In this document: piece after piece, positions 1 through 5,562 of the stretch
Layout: each line of letters opens with the position of its first letter
How positions within the stretch are numbered: the stretch's first letter is position 1
Assembly: GCA_027019205.1 (NCBI GenBank)
Contig: JALUWZ010000175.1
Span: forward strand, 1 to 6,657
DNA: 6,657 nucleotides
Direction: 5' to 3'
From: Emcibacter sp.
GTDB lineage: Bacteria > Pseudomonadota > Alphaproteobacteria > Sphingomonadales > Emcibacteraceae
Notes under the pieces: model-generated
What the model saw: only the letters and a program-made list of their open reading frames with translations
Told to the model about the DNA's origin: nothing
The model's database searches: none
Program-made: the position numbers and the translations under genes

Positions 1-309
1 TTTATCTTTCAGCAGATGGTCAAGGGCCTCTGCCTGGGCAATGGTTCGCGGAAATCCGTCAAGCAGGAAACCATTCCGGCAATCATCTTCCTCAATTCTG
101 TCGGCAATGATACCAATAACAATTTCATCGGTAACCAGCTTGCCGGCTTCCATAAATTCCTTGGCTTTTTTGCCAACTTCGGTTCCGGCGGCAACGGCGG
201 CCCGGAGCATATCACCGGTCGACAGCTGTACCAGACCATGTTCGGCCATAATCCGTGCGGCCTGGGTTCCTTTTCCGGCACCCGGAGGGCCAAGAAGAAT
301 TATAATCAT
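1..309 (-). CDS. adk: Adenylate kinase, N-terminal half (cut by window edge)
   Basis: Adenylate kinase is a cytosolic enzyme that interconverts ATP + AMP and 2 ADP and so balances the adenylate pool. The 103 visible codons begin MIIILLGPPGAGKGTQ, with the nucleotide-binding P-loop GPPGAGKGT at residues 7-15. The AMP-binding segment STGDMLR is at 30-36 (Arg36 is the AMP-contacting arginine of the family), and the GFLLDGFPRT signature is at 80-89. The family is usually about 190-215 residues, so the LID and C-terminal part lie beyond the left edge. The ATG at 309-307 overlaps the secY stop as ATGA and has a strong SD eight bases upstream, so translation is very likely coupled to secY. Placement of adk directly after secY is the usual alphaproteobacterial order. 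I see no frame damage in the visible part. Confidence 0.97.
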   Translation of the reverse strand, partial: MIIILLGPPGAGKGTQAARIMAEHGLVQLSTGDMLRAAVAAGTEVGKKAKEFMEAGKLVTDEIVIGIIADRIEEDDCRNGFLLDGFPRTIAQAEALDHLLKDK

Positions 310-1652
310 CTGCGCCGCCTCCTTTGTTTGCCCCTGATCTTGCTTTTCTTGAGCAGCCCTTCATATTGATGGGCCATCATATGACCGTGAATCTGGGCCA
401 CCGTATCCATGGTGACACTGACGACAATCAACAGTGACGTACCACCGAAATAGAAGGGAATGCTGTATTTTGCCCGAAGTACTTCCGGCAGCAGACAGAC
501 AAGGGTCAGATACATCGCGCCGATAACCGTCAGCCGGGTCAGAACATAATCAAGATAATTGGCCGTATTCTTGCCCGGACGGATGCCGGGGATAAAGCCG
601 CCATATTTCTTGAGATTGTCAGCGGTCTCTTCAGGATTAAACTGAATCGCGGTATAAAAGAAACAGAAGAAGATGATACCCACGGCATAAAGCGCCATAT
701 AGAGCGGCTGCCCCGGGCCGAGCAATGTCGTCACCGAGGTGATCCATTCCGGACCATCCTTGGCGGCAAATCCGGCCACGGTCATCGGCATCAGCAACAG
801 AGATGAGGCAAAAATCGGTGGAATACCCCCCGCCGTATTCAGTTTCAGCGGCATATGCGACTGTTCGCCCTTTGACGCCCCGGTCGCCGTCTGACGCTTG
901 GGATACTGGATCAACAGGCGGCGCTGCGCCCGTTCCATAAAGACGATAAAGCCGATCACCGCCACCACCATGACAATCAGGGCCACAATCACCAGTGGCC
1001 CGCCAAGCTGCCCCTTGGAACTTAATTCCAGCGTACCGACAATCGCCGGTGGCAGCTGGGCAACAATACCGGCAAAGATAATCAGTGAAATACCGTTGCC
1101 AACCCCGCGTGCGGTGATCTGTTCACCCATCCACATCAGCAGCAACGTGCCGCCGGTCAGGGTGATGATTGTCGTCGCAATGAAGAAAATGCCCCCGCCG
1201 CCAAGGGCAATGCCGCCGGACTGCATGCTCGACGCAATGGCATAACCCTGAACCACGGTCAGAATCACGGTGCCATAGCGGGTATATTGGTTGATTTTCT
1301 GCCGTCCGGCCTCCCCCTCTTTTTTCAATTCCCCCATCGCCGGAGAAATCGACGTCATCAACTGCATGATGATCGAGGCCGAGATATAGGGCATAATACC
1401 CAGAGCAAAGACACTCATCCGCTTGATCGCCCCGCCATTAAACAGGTCAAGCATCCCGAGGATGCCCTTCTGGTTCTGATCAAACATGCGGGCAAGCTCA
1501 ACCGGATTGATACCGGGTAGCGGAACATAGGTTCCCAGACGATAGGCCACAAGGGCAAACAGGGTAAACCAGATGCGTTTCTTCAGTTCGGTCGCCTTGG
1601 AAAAGGCGCTGAAGTTCAGATTTGCTGCGAGTTGTTCAGCTGCTGATGCCAT
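306..1652 (-). CDS. secY: Preprotein translocase channel subunit SecY
   Basis: SecY forms the protein-conducting pore of the SecYEG translocon in the inner membrane, exporting unfolded preproteins with SecA and inserting membrane proteins with the ribosome. The 448 residues match the family's usual length (about 430-460). Ten hydrophobic segments can be placed at roughly 28-47, 78-99, 128-145, 154-177, 186-204, 219-239, 282-296, 318-336, 374-392 and 403-422. The plug region GILGMLDLFNGG is at 63-74, and ribosome/SecA-facing loops include ERAQRRLLIQYPKRQ (240-254) and the FNPEETADNLKKYGGFIPGIRPG segment (338-360). The C-terminus is strongly basic, ending in RGKQRRRRR. The start ATG has a moderate SD (AGGGA, nine bases upstream) and lies 21 nt after rplO. 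The gene ends in TGA overlapping adk by 4 nt. Confidence 0.99.
   Translation of the reverse strand: MASAAEQLAANLNFSAFSKATELKKRIWFTLFALVAYRLGTYVPLPGINPVELARMFDQNQKGILGMLDLFNGGAIKRMSVFALGIMPYISASIIMQLMTSISPAMGELKKEGEAGRQKINQYTRYGTVILTVVQGYAIASSMQSGGIALGGGGIFFIATTIITLTGGTLLLMWMGEQITARGVGNGISLIIFAGIVAQLPPAIVGTLELSSKGQLGGPLVIVALIVMVVAVIGFIVFMERAQRRLLIQYPKRQTATGASKGEQSHMPLKLNTAGGIPPIFASSLLLMPMTVAGFAAKDGPEWITSVTTLLGPGQPLYMALYAVGIIFFCFFYTAIQFNPEETADNLKKYGGFIPGIRPGKNTANYLDYVLTRLTVIGAMYLTLVCLLPEVLRAKYSIPFYFGGTSLLIVVSVTMDTVAQIHGHMMAHQYEGLLKKSKIRGKQRRRRR
318..324 (-). promoter_or_regulatory. Shine-Dalgarno of adk, inside the secY coding end
   Basis: The sense strand reads AAGGAGG eight bases before the adk ATG, a near-perfect anti-SD complement. 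It lies wholly inside secY, where AGG AGG encodes two of the five terminal arginines. This fixes the adk start and supports translational coupling. Confidence 0.85.
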
Positions 1653-1673
1653 CCAATTTTATCCCTGTTCCTG

Positions 1674-2162
1674 TTATTCCGCTGACGCTTCCGCCGGGGC
1701 AGCTTTCGCTGTAACCGTCACTGTACCACCGGCCTTTTCAACCGCAGCAATCGCTGCCGCAGAGGCCCCGGATACTTCGATCATTATTTTTGCCTTCAGG
1801 TCACCCTTGGCCAGCAGACGTACCCCGTCCCTTACCGCCCTGACAAGACCCGCTGCCTTCAGCACCTCAACAGTAATGGCCTTTTTGGCATCAATCTTTT
1901 TGGCGTCAATCGCTTCCTGCAACCGTCCAATATTAACCGGGACAAAGTTTTTCCGGTTGATATTGTTAAAGCCACGCTTTGGCAGACGCTGATAAAGCGG
2001 CATCTGGCCGCCTTCAAAGCCCTTGATCGCCACCCCTGAACGGGATTTCTGGCCTTTAACGCCGCGTCCGCCGGTCTTGCCGGTGCCGGAGCCAATACCG
2101 CGACCAATGCGTTTGCGGCCCTTGGTAGCGCCCGCCTTGTTGGCTATTTCATTCAGTTTCAT
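1674..2162 (-). CDS. rplO: Large-subunit ribosomal protein L15 (uL15)
   Basis: L15 binds 23S rRNA and is a late-assembly component of the 50S subunit. The 162-residue product starts MKLNEIANKAGATKGRKRIG. It has the characteristic Gly/Arg/Lys-rich N-terminal extension (GRGIGSGTGKTGGRGVKGQKSR, about 20-42) that threads into rRNA, followed by the FEGGQMPLYQRLPKRGF signature at 49-65. The C-terminal globular region contains GASAAAIAAVEKAGGTV at 132-148, then an Ala/Glu-rich tail ending EASAE. The length is slightly above the E. coli protein (144) and normal for alphaproteobacteria. A GAAGG SD lies nine bases before the ATG. The 52-nt spacer in front of it is the longest in the window; the gap to secY is 21 nt. 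Confidence 0.99.
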   Translation of the reverse strand: MKLNEIANKAGATKGRKRIGRGIGSGTGKTGGRGVKGQKSRSGVAIKGFEGGQMPLYQRLPKRGFNNINRKNFVPVNIGRLQEAIDAKKIDAKKAITVEVLKAAGLVRAVRDGVRLLAKGDLKAKIMIEVSGASAAAIAAVEKAGGTVTVTAKAAPAEASAE

Positions 2163-2200
2163 GGTTCTAGACCTTCTATACTCTTTTCCCTGCCTTTAAT

Positions 2201-2228
2201 CATATAGGGCGGGATTAAACTTCTTCAA
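2201..2228 (-). promoter_or_regulatory. Weak candidate internal promoter before rplO-secY
   Basis: In the rpmD end and the following spacer the sense strand has TTGAAG (2228-2223), 16 bases, then TATATG (2206-2201). Each hexamer matches four of six bases of the sigma-70 consensus. It falls in the largest spacer in the window, upstream of rplO and secY. Matches this weak are common by chance, so this is only a candidate. Confidence 0.2.
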
Positions 2229-2403
2229 CCGTCACCATATGGCGAACCTTGCGGATCATACCACGAACAGCCGGGGTATCTTCGAGTTCCCGGGTGCGGT
2301 GCATTTTATTCAGACCAAGGCCAACAAGTGTTGCGCGCTGATCCTTTGGACGACGGATCGGGCTGCCGACCTGCGTTACCTTCAATGTTTTCCTGGCCGC
2401 CAT
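2215..2403 (-). CDS. rpmD: Large-subunit ribosomal protein L30 (uL30)
   Basis: L30 is a small 50S protein that contacts 23S rRNA. The 62-residue product MAARKTLKVTQVGSPIRRPK... shows the family core: a first beta strand (LKVTQVGSPI), then DQRATLVGLGLNKMHRT, and a DTPAVRGMIRKVRHMVTV end. The length is typical (about 58-63). The open frame continues upstream to a possible start at 2466, but those 21 extra codons overlap rpsE and are unlike L30. The ATG at 2403 matches the family N-terminus and has GGAG seven bases upstream, inside the rpsE Met-Glu-stop codons. The gap to rpsE is only 4 nt, implying coupling. L30 is missing in some bacterial lineages, so its presence is a mild taxonomic marker. 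Confidence 0.98.
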   Translation of the reverse strand: MAARKTLKVTQVGSPIRRPKDQRATLVGLGLNKMHRTRELEDTPAVRGMIRKVRHMVTVEEV

Positions 2404-2407
2404 TAGA

Positions 2408-2992
2408 TTACTCCATGCCTTCTTGCGGTGCCGCATCCTGTGCCGGAGCCGGTGTGGCCCCCTCACGATCGCCGCGACTGCTGATAATTTCGCTTACTTT
2501 CTTGCTGCGCCGGGCAGCAACCATCCGTGGAGAGGATTGCTTCTTCAGGGCATCGAAAGTGCCACGCACCATGTTATAGGGATTCGAAGATCCAAGTGAT
2601 TTGGTCACAACATCCTGCACCCCCAAAGCCTCGAATACGGCGCGCATCGGACCGCCGGCAATGATGCCGGTCCCGGCCTGTGCGGAACGGATGACCACTT
2701 TACCGGCACCGTGGCGTCCTTCAATATCATGATGCAATGTTCTGCCTTCCCGGAGCGGGACGCGGACCATATTTTTCTTGGCTTCTTCTGTTGCCTTGCG
2801 GATGGCTTCGGGCACTTCGCGGGCCTTGCCCTTGCCAAAACCGACCTTGCCCTTGCCGTCACCCACGACCACGAGGGCCGCAAAACCGAAACGGCGTCCG
2901 CCCTTGACCACCTTGGCCACGCGGTTGATATGAACCAGTTTTTCAATCAGTTCACTTTCTGACGAGCGGTTTTCTTTTTCAAAACGCGCCAT
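2408..2992 (-). CDS. rpsE: Small-subunit ribosomal protein S5 (uS5)
   Basis: S5 sits on the solvent side of the 30S subunit near the mRNA entry and affects decoding accuracy and spectinomycin response. The 194 residues contain the N-terminal S5 RNA-binding domain (LVHINRVAKVVKGGRRFGF at about 19-37, then ALVVVGDGKGKVGFGKGKA). The C-terminal domain carries VVIRSAQAGTGIIAGGPMR and the GSSNPYNMVRGTFDAL segment. The VVKGGRRF loop is where spectinomycin-resistance changes occur in E. coli; it looks wild type here. An acidic, Ala/Pro-rich tail (TPAPAQDAAPQEGME) extends past the E. coli end (167 residues), as is common in alphaproteobacteria. The start is ATG with an AAGGGA SD seven bases upstream, part of which belongs to a duplicated 20-bp unit. 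Confidence 0.99.
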   Translation of the reverse strand: MARFEKENRSSESELIEKLVHINRVAKVVKGGRRFGFAALVVVGDGKGKVGFGKGKAREVPEAIRKATEEAKKNMVRVPLREGRTLHHDIEGRHGAGKVVIRSAQAGTGIIAGGPMRAVFEALGVQDVVTKSLGSSNPYNMVRGTFDALKKQSSPRMVAARRSKKVSEIISSRGDREGATPAPAQDAAPQEGME

Positions 2993-3001
2993 ATTGTCTT
3001 C

Positions 3002-3041
3002 CCTTCATACCCACTAGAATTCCTTCATACCAACTAGAATT
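3002..3041 (-). repeat. 20-bp tandem direct repeat at the rplR-rpsE junction
   Basis: Two adjacent copies of a 20-bp unit (3002-3021 and 3022-3041) differ at only one base (3012 c versus 3032 a). On the sense strand each copy reads AATTCTAG-T/G-GGGTATGAAGG-like sequence: a TTC-TAG that is the last codon and stop of rplR in the upstream copy, and an AAGG SD-like end. The downstream copy supplies the rpsE SD. The spacer between rplR and rpsE is 41 nt here, wider than most junctions in this window; removing one copy would give 21 nt. Confidence 0.9.
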
Positions 3042-3396
3042 TCAGGCCGGCTTCACGCGCGGCATCGGCCAGTGCCTTGACACGGCCATGGAATAAAAAT
3101 CCACCACGATCAAAAACCACTGTCTCGACACCGGCACCTTTGGCCCGGTCCGCAATTAATTTTCCGACTTTGGCGGCAGCTTCTGCATTGCTGCCGACCT
3201 TCAGCTCTTTGCGAAGATCGGCATCAAGTGTTGATGCCGCTGCGACGGTCACGCCCTCGGCATCGTTGATAACCTGGGCATAAATATGCTGGTTAGTACG
3301 ATGCACAGAAAGACGGGGCCGCCCTGCTGCCGCTTGGCGAATACTTGTCCGTACCCGCATCCGTCGACGATTGAATAACTTTTTACCACTAAGCAT
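3034..3396 (-). CDS. rplR: Large-subunit ribosomal protein L18 (uL18)
   Basis: L18 binds 5S rRNA with L5 and helps dock it into the central protuberance of the 50S subunit. The 120-residue product MLSGKKLFNRRRMRVRTSIR... has the basic N-terminal arm, then the RPRLSVHRTNQHIYAQVIND core (29-48). The C-terminal VFDRGGFLFHGRVKALADAAREAGLKF end is diagnostic. The length equals the family norm (117-120). A GTG at 3405 in the same frame would add three residues but has no SD. The ATG at 3396 has AGGTGG five bases upstream and gives the family N-terminus, so I choose it. The gap to rplF is 12 nt. It stops with TAG, the only TAG stop among the genes here, and that stop lies in the duplicated 20-bp unit. 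Confidence 0.98.
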   Translation of the reverse strand: MLSGKKLFNRRRMRVRTSIRQAAAGRPRLSVHRTNQHIYAQVINDAEGVTVAAASTLDADLRKELKVGSNAEAAAKVGKLIADRAKGAGVETVVFDRGGFLFHGRVKALADAAREAGLKF

Positions 3397-3408
3397 AACG
3401 ACCACCTG

Positions 3409-3942
3409 TTATTTTTTCTTACCTTCTTTACGGAAGATATATTCATCTGCATATTTGACACCCTTGCCTTTATAAGGCTCGGGCTTGCGCCATTCCCGGA
3501 TTTCTGCGGCAACCTGCCCGACTTTCTGCTTGTCAATGCCGCTAATAACCACCGTCGTCTGATCCGGGCATTTGATGTCAATGCCGTCAGGGATTTGATA
3601 CATCACATCGTGACTGAAACCGAGCTGAAGCTTGACCTGTTTGCCCTGTATAGCGGCCCTGTAACCAACGCCGACAAGCTGCAGGGTCTTGGAATAGCCT
3701 GCGGTCACCCCTTCAACCAGATTGGAAATGAGGGTGCGTTGCATGCTCCACATGGAACGCGCACGCTTGGTTTCACCAACGGGTTTGACGGTAAAGACGC
3801 TATCCGCAAGGCTGACCGTAACATCATCAACGGCGGTCATTGTCAGCACACCCTTCGGCCCTTTGACCGTAATATGCTTACCGTCAATACTTGCCTCGAC
3901 ACCCTGTGGCACAGCAACCGGTTTTTTACCAATTCTAGACAT
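3409..3942 (-). CDS. rplF: Large-subunit ribosomal protein L6 (uL6)
   Basis: L6 binds 23S rRNA close to the sarcin-ricin loop and the factor-binding site of the 50S subunit. The 177 residues (family about 175-180) start MSRIGKKPVAVPQGVEASID. They contain two tandem copies of the L6 alpha/beta domain: the first to about residue 80 (KGPKGVLTM, then SMWSMQRTLISNLVEGVTAGYSK), the second from about 90 (VGVGYRAAIQGKQVKLQLGFSH). The second ends in the signature GQVAAEIREWRKPEPYKGKGVKY, followed by a basic KEGKKK tail. The ATG has an AAGGA SD nine bases upstream that overlaps the rpsH stop. The spacing to rpsH and to rplR is 12 nt each. Confidence 0.99.
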   Translation of the reverse strand: MSRIGKKPVAVPQGVEASIDGKHITVKGPKGVLTMTAVDDVTVSLADSVFTVKPVGETKRARSMWSMQRTLISNLVEGVTAGYSKTLQLVGVGYRAAIQGKQVKLQLGFSHDVMYQIPDGIDIKCPDQTTVVISGIDKQKVGQVAAEIREWRKPEPYKGKGVKYADEYIFRKEGKKK

Positions 3943-3954
3943 AGAATCTGATCC

Positions 3955-4350
3955 TTAAAATACGGTGCAGATGATCTCGCCACCAACATTCTGATGACGA
4001 GCTTCAGAATCGGAGAGAACACCTTTCGGGGTTGAAACAATTGAAATACCAAGGCCATTCCGCACCCGTGGCAGATCCGCCACAGAAGAATACACCCGAA
4101 GTCCCGGTTTGGAAATGCGCTTGATTTCACGAATAACCGGGCTTCCATCATGATATTTCAGCTCAATATTAATCTGGGGCTTGCCGCTGTTTTCATCACG
4201 GTTATAACCACGGATAAAGCCTTCACGTTCCAGCACATCAAGCACACGCTGACGCATGTTGGATGCTGGTGAACTAACAGTTTCCTTATTAACACGCTGT
4301 CCATTACGAATACGTGTCAGCATATCTGCTAGAGGATCACTCATCGACAT
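3955..4350 (-). CDS. rpsH: Small-subunit ribosomal protein S8 (uS8)
   Basis: S8 is a primary 16S rRNA binder (helix 21) that organises the 30S platform; in E. coli it also represses spc-operon translation by binding the mRNA around the rplE start. The 131 residues begin MSMSDPLADMLTRIRNGQ. The first domain includes SPASNMRQRVLDVLEREGFIRGY. The C-terminal RNA-binding domain has PGLRVYSSVADLPRVRNGLGISIVSTPKGVLSDSEAR and ends QNVGGEIICTVF. The STPKG loop is the conserved rRNA-contacting turn. A second ATG two codons in is possible, but the first is eight bases from a perfect AAGGAGG and matches alphaproteobacterial relatives. Spacer to rpsN is 13 nt. Confidence 0.99.
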   Translation of the reverse strand: MSMSDPLADMLTRIRNGQRVNKETVSSPASNMRQRVLDVLEREGFIRGYNRDENSGKPQINIELKYHDGSPVIREIKRISKPGLRVYSSVADLPRVRNGLGISIVSTPKGVLSDSEARHQNVGGEIICTVF

Positions 4351-4358
4351 CTGTCTGT

Positions 4359-4365
4359 CCTCCTT
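4359..4365 (-). promoter_or_regulatory. Shine-Dalgarno of rpsH fused to the rpsN stop codon
   Basis: The sense strand reads TAAGGAGG: the last two bases of the rpsN TAA stop are the first two bases of the AAGGAGG SD, eight bases before the rpsH ATG. A ribosome ending on rpsN therefore covers the rpsH initiation site, consistent with coupling. Confidence 0.85.
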
Positions 4366-4669
4366 ACCAGCTCGATTTCGTCACACCGGGAAGATAGCCT
4401 GAAGAGGCCAGATCACGGAGAGAAATACGAGACATTTTAAATTTACGATAATAACTGCGCGGACGACCAGTAACCTGACACCGGTTACGCAATCTGGTTG
4501 CTGCACCGTTCCTGGGCAGCTTTGCCAGCTTCAACCGCGCCATGAACTGGTCTTCCGGAGAAAGCTCCGGATCAACTGCAGCTTTTTTCAAAGCGGCCCG
4601 GCGCGCGGCATATTTGGCCACCAGCCGTTCCCGTTTCATATTTTTTTCAATAGCACTTACTTTAGCCAT
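4364..4669 (-). CDS. rpsN: Small-subunit ribosomal protein S14, zinc-independent type (uS14)
   Basis: S14 belongs to the 30S head, near helices 31-43 of 16S rRNA. The product is 101 residues, the long (C-minus) form. The zinc-binding CXXC pairs of the short 61-residue form are absent, and only one cysteine (in RNRCQVTGRPR, about 61-71) remains. The basic N-terminal half (MAKVSAIEKNMKRERLVAKY) and the conserved end, YYRKFKMSRISLRDLASSG then LPGVTKSSW, are both intact. The SSW terminus is diagnostic. The ATG has an AGGGA SD eight bases upstream in a 22-nt gap after rplE. The only paralogue issue is that some bacteria carry a second S14, which cannot be judged from this window. Confidence 0.99.
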   Translation of the reverse strand: MAKVSAIEKNMKRERLVAKYAARRAALKKAAVDPELSPEDQFMARLKLAKLPRNGAATRLRNRCQVTGRPRSYYRKFKMSRISLRDLASSGYLPGVTKSSW

Positions 4670-4691
4670 ATCAAATTTCCCTGCCTATTCT

Positions 4692-5243
4692 TTATTTATG
4701 GAACGGCATCTGAAAACCGGCCAGAAGCGATTTTGCCTGCTGGTCCGTTTTCGCTGATGTACAAATAATGATGTCCATTCCCCTTGTATCGTCTACGTCA
4801 TCATAGGCGATTTCGGGAAATACCAACTGTTCCTTCAGGCCAAGGGCATAATTGCCCCGTCCATCAAAACTGGTGGGCTTGACACCGCGAAAGTCACGAA
4901 CCCGGGGCAAGGCGATCTGTATCAGACGATCGAGAAATTCATACATCTGATTGCCCCGCAGGGTAACCTTGCAGCCGATTGCCATGCCTTCGCGAAGCTT
5001 GAAGGCGGCAATAGATTTTTTCGCATGGGTTGTCACCGGTTTCTGACCGGAAATTTTGGTCAGCTCCTCAACAGCCTTTTTAATCTTCTTGCTGTCGCCG
5101 ACGGCTTCACCGACACCCATGTTAATGACAATTTTCTCCAGACGGGGAATCTCCATCACATTGGCGAAATCAAATTCCTTACGCAAATTCTCGCGGACTT
5201 CACTTTCGTAAACTTCCCGTAAACGAGGACTATATGACGCCAT
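4692..5243 (-). CDS. rplE: Large-subunit ribosomal protein L5 (uL5)
   Basis: L5 binds 5S rRNA and, in the central protuberance, contacts the P-site tRNA and the 30S head. The 183 residues (family about 178-187) start MASYSPRLREVYESEVRENL. The conserved IPRLEKIVINMGVGEA segment is at 32-47, SGQKPVTTHAKKSIAAFKLREG at 65-86, and a C-terminal PRVRDFRGVKPTSFDGRGNYALGLKEQLVFPEI segment holds the family signature. GMDIIICTSAKTDQQAKSLL closes the fold. The ATG is only 4 nt after the present rplX stop and has GGAGG seven bases upstream, inside rplX. It probably once overlapped rplX as TGATG (see rplX). The start lies in a small inverted repeat. Confidence 0.99.
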   Translation of the reverse strand: MASYSPRLREVYESEVRENLRKEFDFANVMEIPRLEKIVINMGVGEAVGDSKKIKKAVEELTKISGQKPVTTHAKKSIAAFKLREGMAIGCKVTLRGNQMYEFLDRLIQIALPRVRDFRGVKPTSFDGRGNYALGLKEQLVFPEIAYDDVDDTRGMDIIICTSAKTDQQAKSLLAGFQMPFHK

Positions 5244-5262
5244 CAGATTACCTCCCCTGATG
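5241..5262 (-). promoter_or_regulatory. Inverted repeat enclosing the rplE SD and start codon
   Basis: The sense strand has CATCAG, a ten-base loop GGGAGGTAAT, then CTGATG: a perfect 6-bp stem. The loop carries the rplE SD and the 3' arm contains the rplE ATG. In E. coli the S8 repressor acts at the rplX-rplE junction, so a fold here could matter for regulation. A 6-bp stem is short and could be chance; I do not claim that it resembles the S8 site in sequence. Confidence 0.3.
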
Positions 5263-5562
5263 CTTTGGCAATGCGGATCTTGCTGCCATCTTTTCTATCC
5301 TGTATCCTGCCCGGGTTGCCTTGCCGGATTTCGGGTCGATCAGCGCCAGATTGGAAATATGAATTGAGGCTTCCTTGGTCTTGATGCCCCCTTCTTCGGT
5401 CTGGGTCTGGCGGGTATGACGTTTGACCAGGTTGATACCCTGAACAACTGCACGCCCTTTGGCCGGAATCATTTTGATGATTTCGCCCTTCTTGCCTTTA
5501 TCCTTACCGGTGAGGACGATGACTTCATCGCCCTTTTTAATCTTGTATTTTGCGGATGCCAT
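5248..5562 (-). CDS. rplX: Large-subunit ribosomal protein L24 (uL24), apparently frameshifted at its C-terminus
   Basis: L24 is one of the two initiator proteins of 50S assembly. The open frame gives 104 residues. The KOW motif is at about 8-35 (KKGDEVIVLTGKDKGKKGEI), followed by GRAVVQGINLVKRHTRQ and the EEGGIKTKEASIHISNLALIDP segment (57-77). Up to residue 90 (RAGYRIE) it is ordinary L24. The last 14 residues, KMAARSALPKHQGR, do not resemble the family. The -1 frame, from 5290 to 5243, instead encodes DGSKIRIAKASGEVI and a TGA that overlaps the rplE ATG (TGATG), exactly the expected L24 ending. A one-base shortfall in the A-run at 5291-5294 would explain it, giving an original product of about 106 residues. 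It could be a sequencing or assembly error, a real mutation, or, less likely, frameshifted translation. The start overlaps rplN by 1 nt (TAATG), with GGAGG seven bases upstream. Confidence 0.95.
   Translation of the reverse strand: MASAKYKIKKGDEVIVLTGKDKGKKGEIIKMIPAKGRAVVQGINLVKRHTRQTQTEEGGIKTKEASIHISNLALIDPKSGKATRAGYRIEKMAARSALPKHQGR

Noticed and set aside
16..369. Plus-strand open frame of 117 codons opposite adk and the secY end
   Set aside because: It is exactly antisense to the well-supported adk coding region, has no recognisable domain, and is what codon bias on the other strand produces.
1573..1992. Plus-strand open frame of 139 codons across the rplO-secY junction
   Set aside because: It spans two real genes on the opposite strand and has an Ala/Ser-rich low-complexity translation; shadow frame.
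2404..2466. Upstream extension of rpmD to a start at 2466
   Set aside because: It would overlap rpsE by 59 bases and add a basic 21-residue leader not seen in L30; the ATG at 2403 has a proper SD.
3397..3405. GTG start three codons upstream for rplR
   Set aside because: It has no SD and overlaps the AGGTGG that serves the ATG at 3396.
3595..3951. Plus-strand open frame of 118 codons opposite rplF
   Set aside because: It is antisense to a complete, conserved L6 gene, with no SD or family resemblance.
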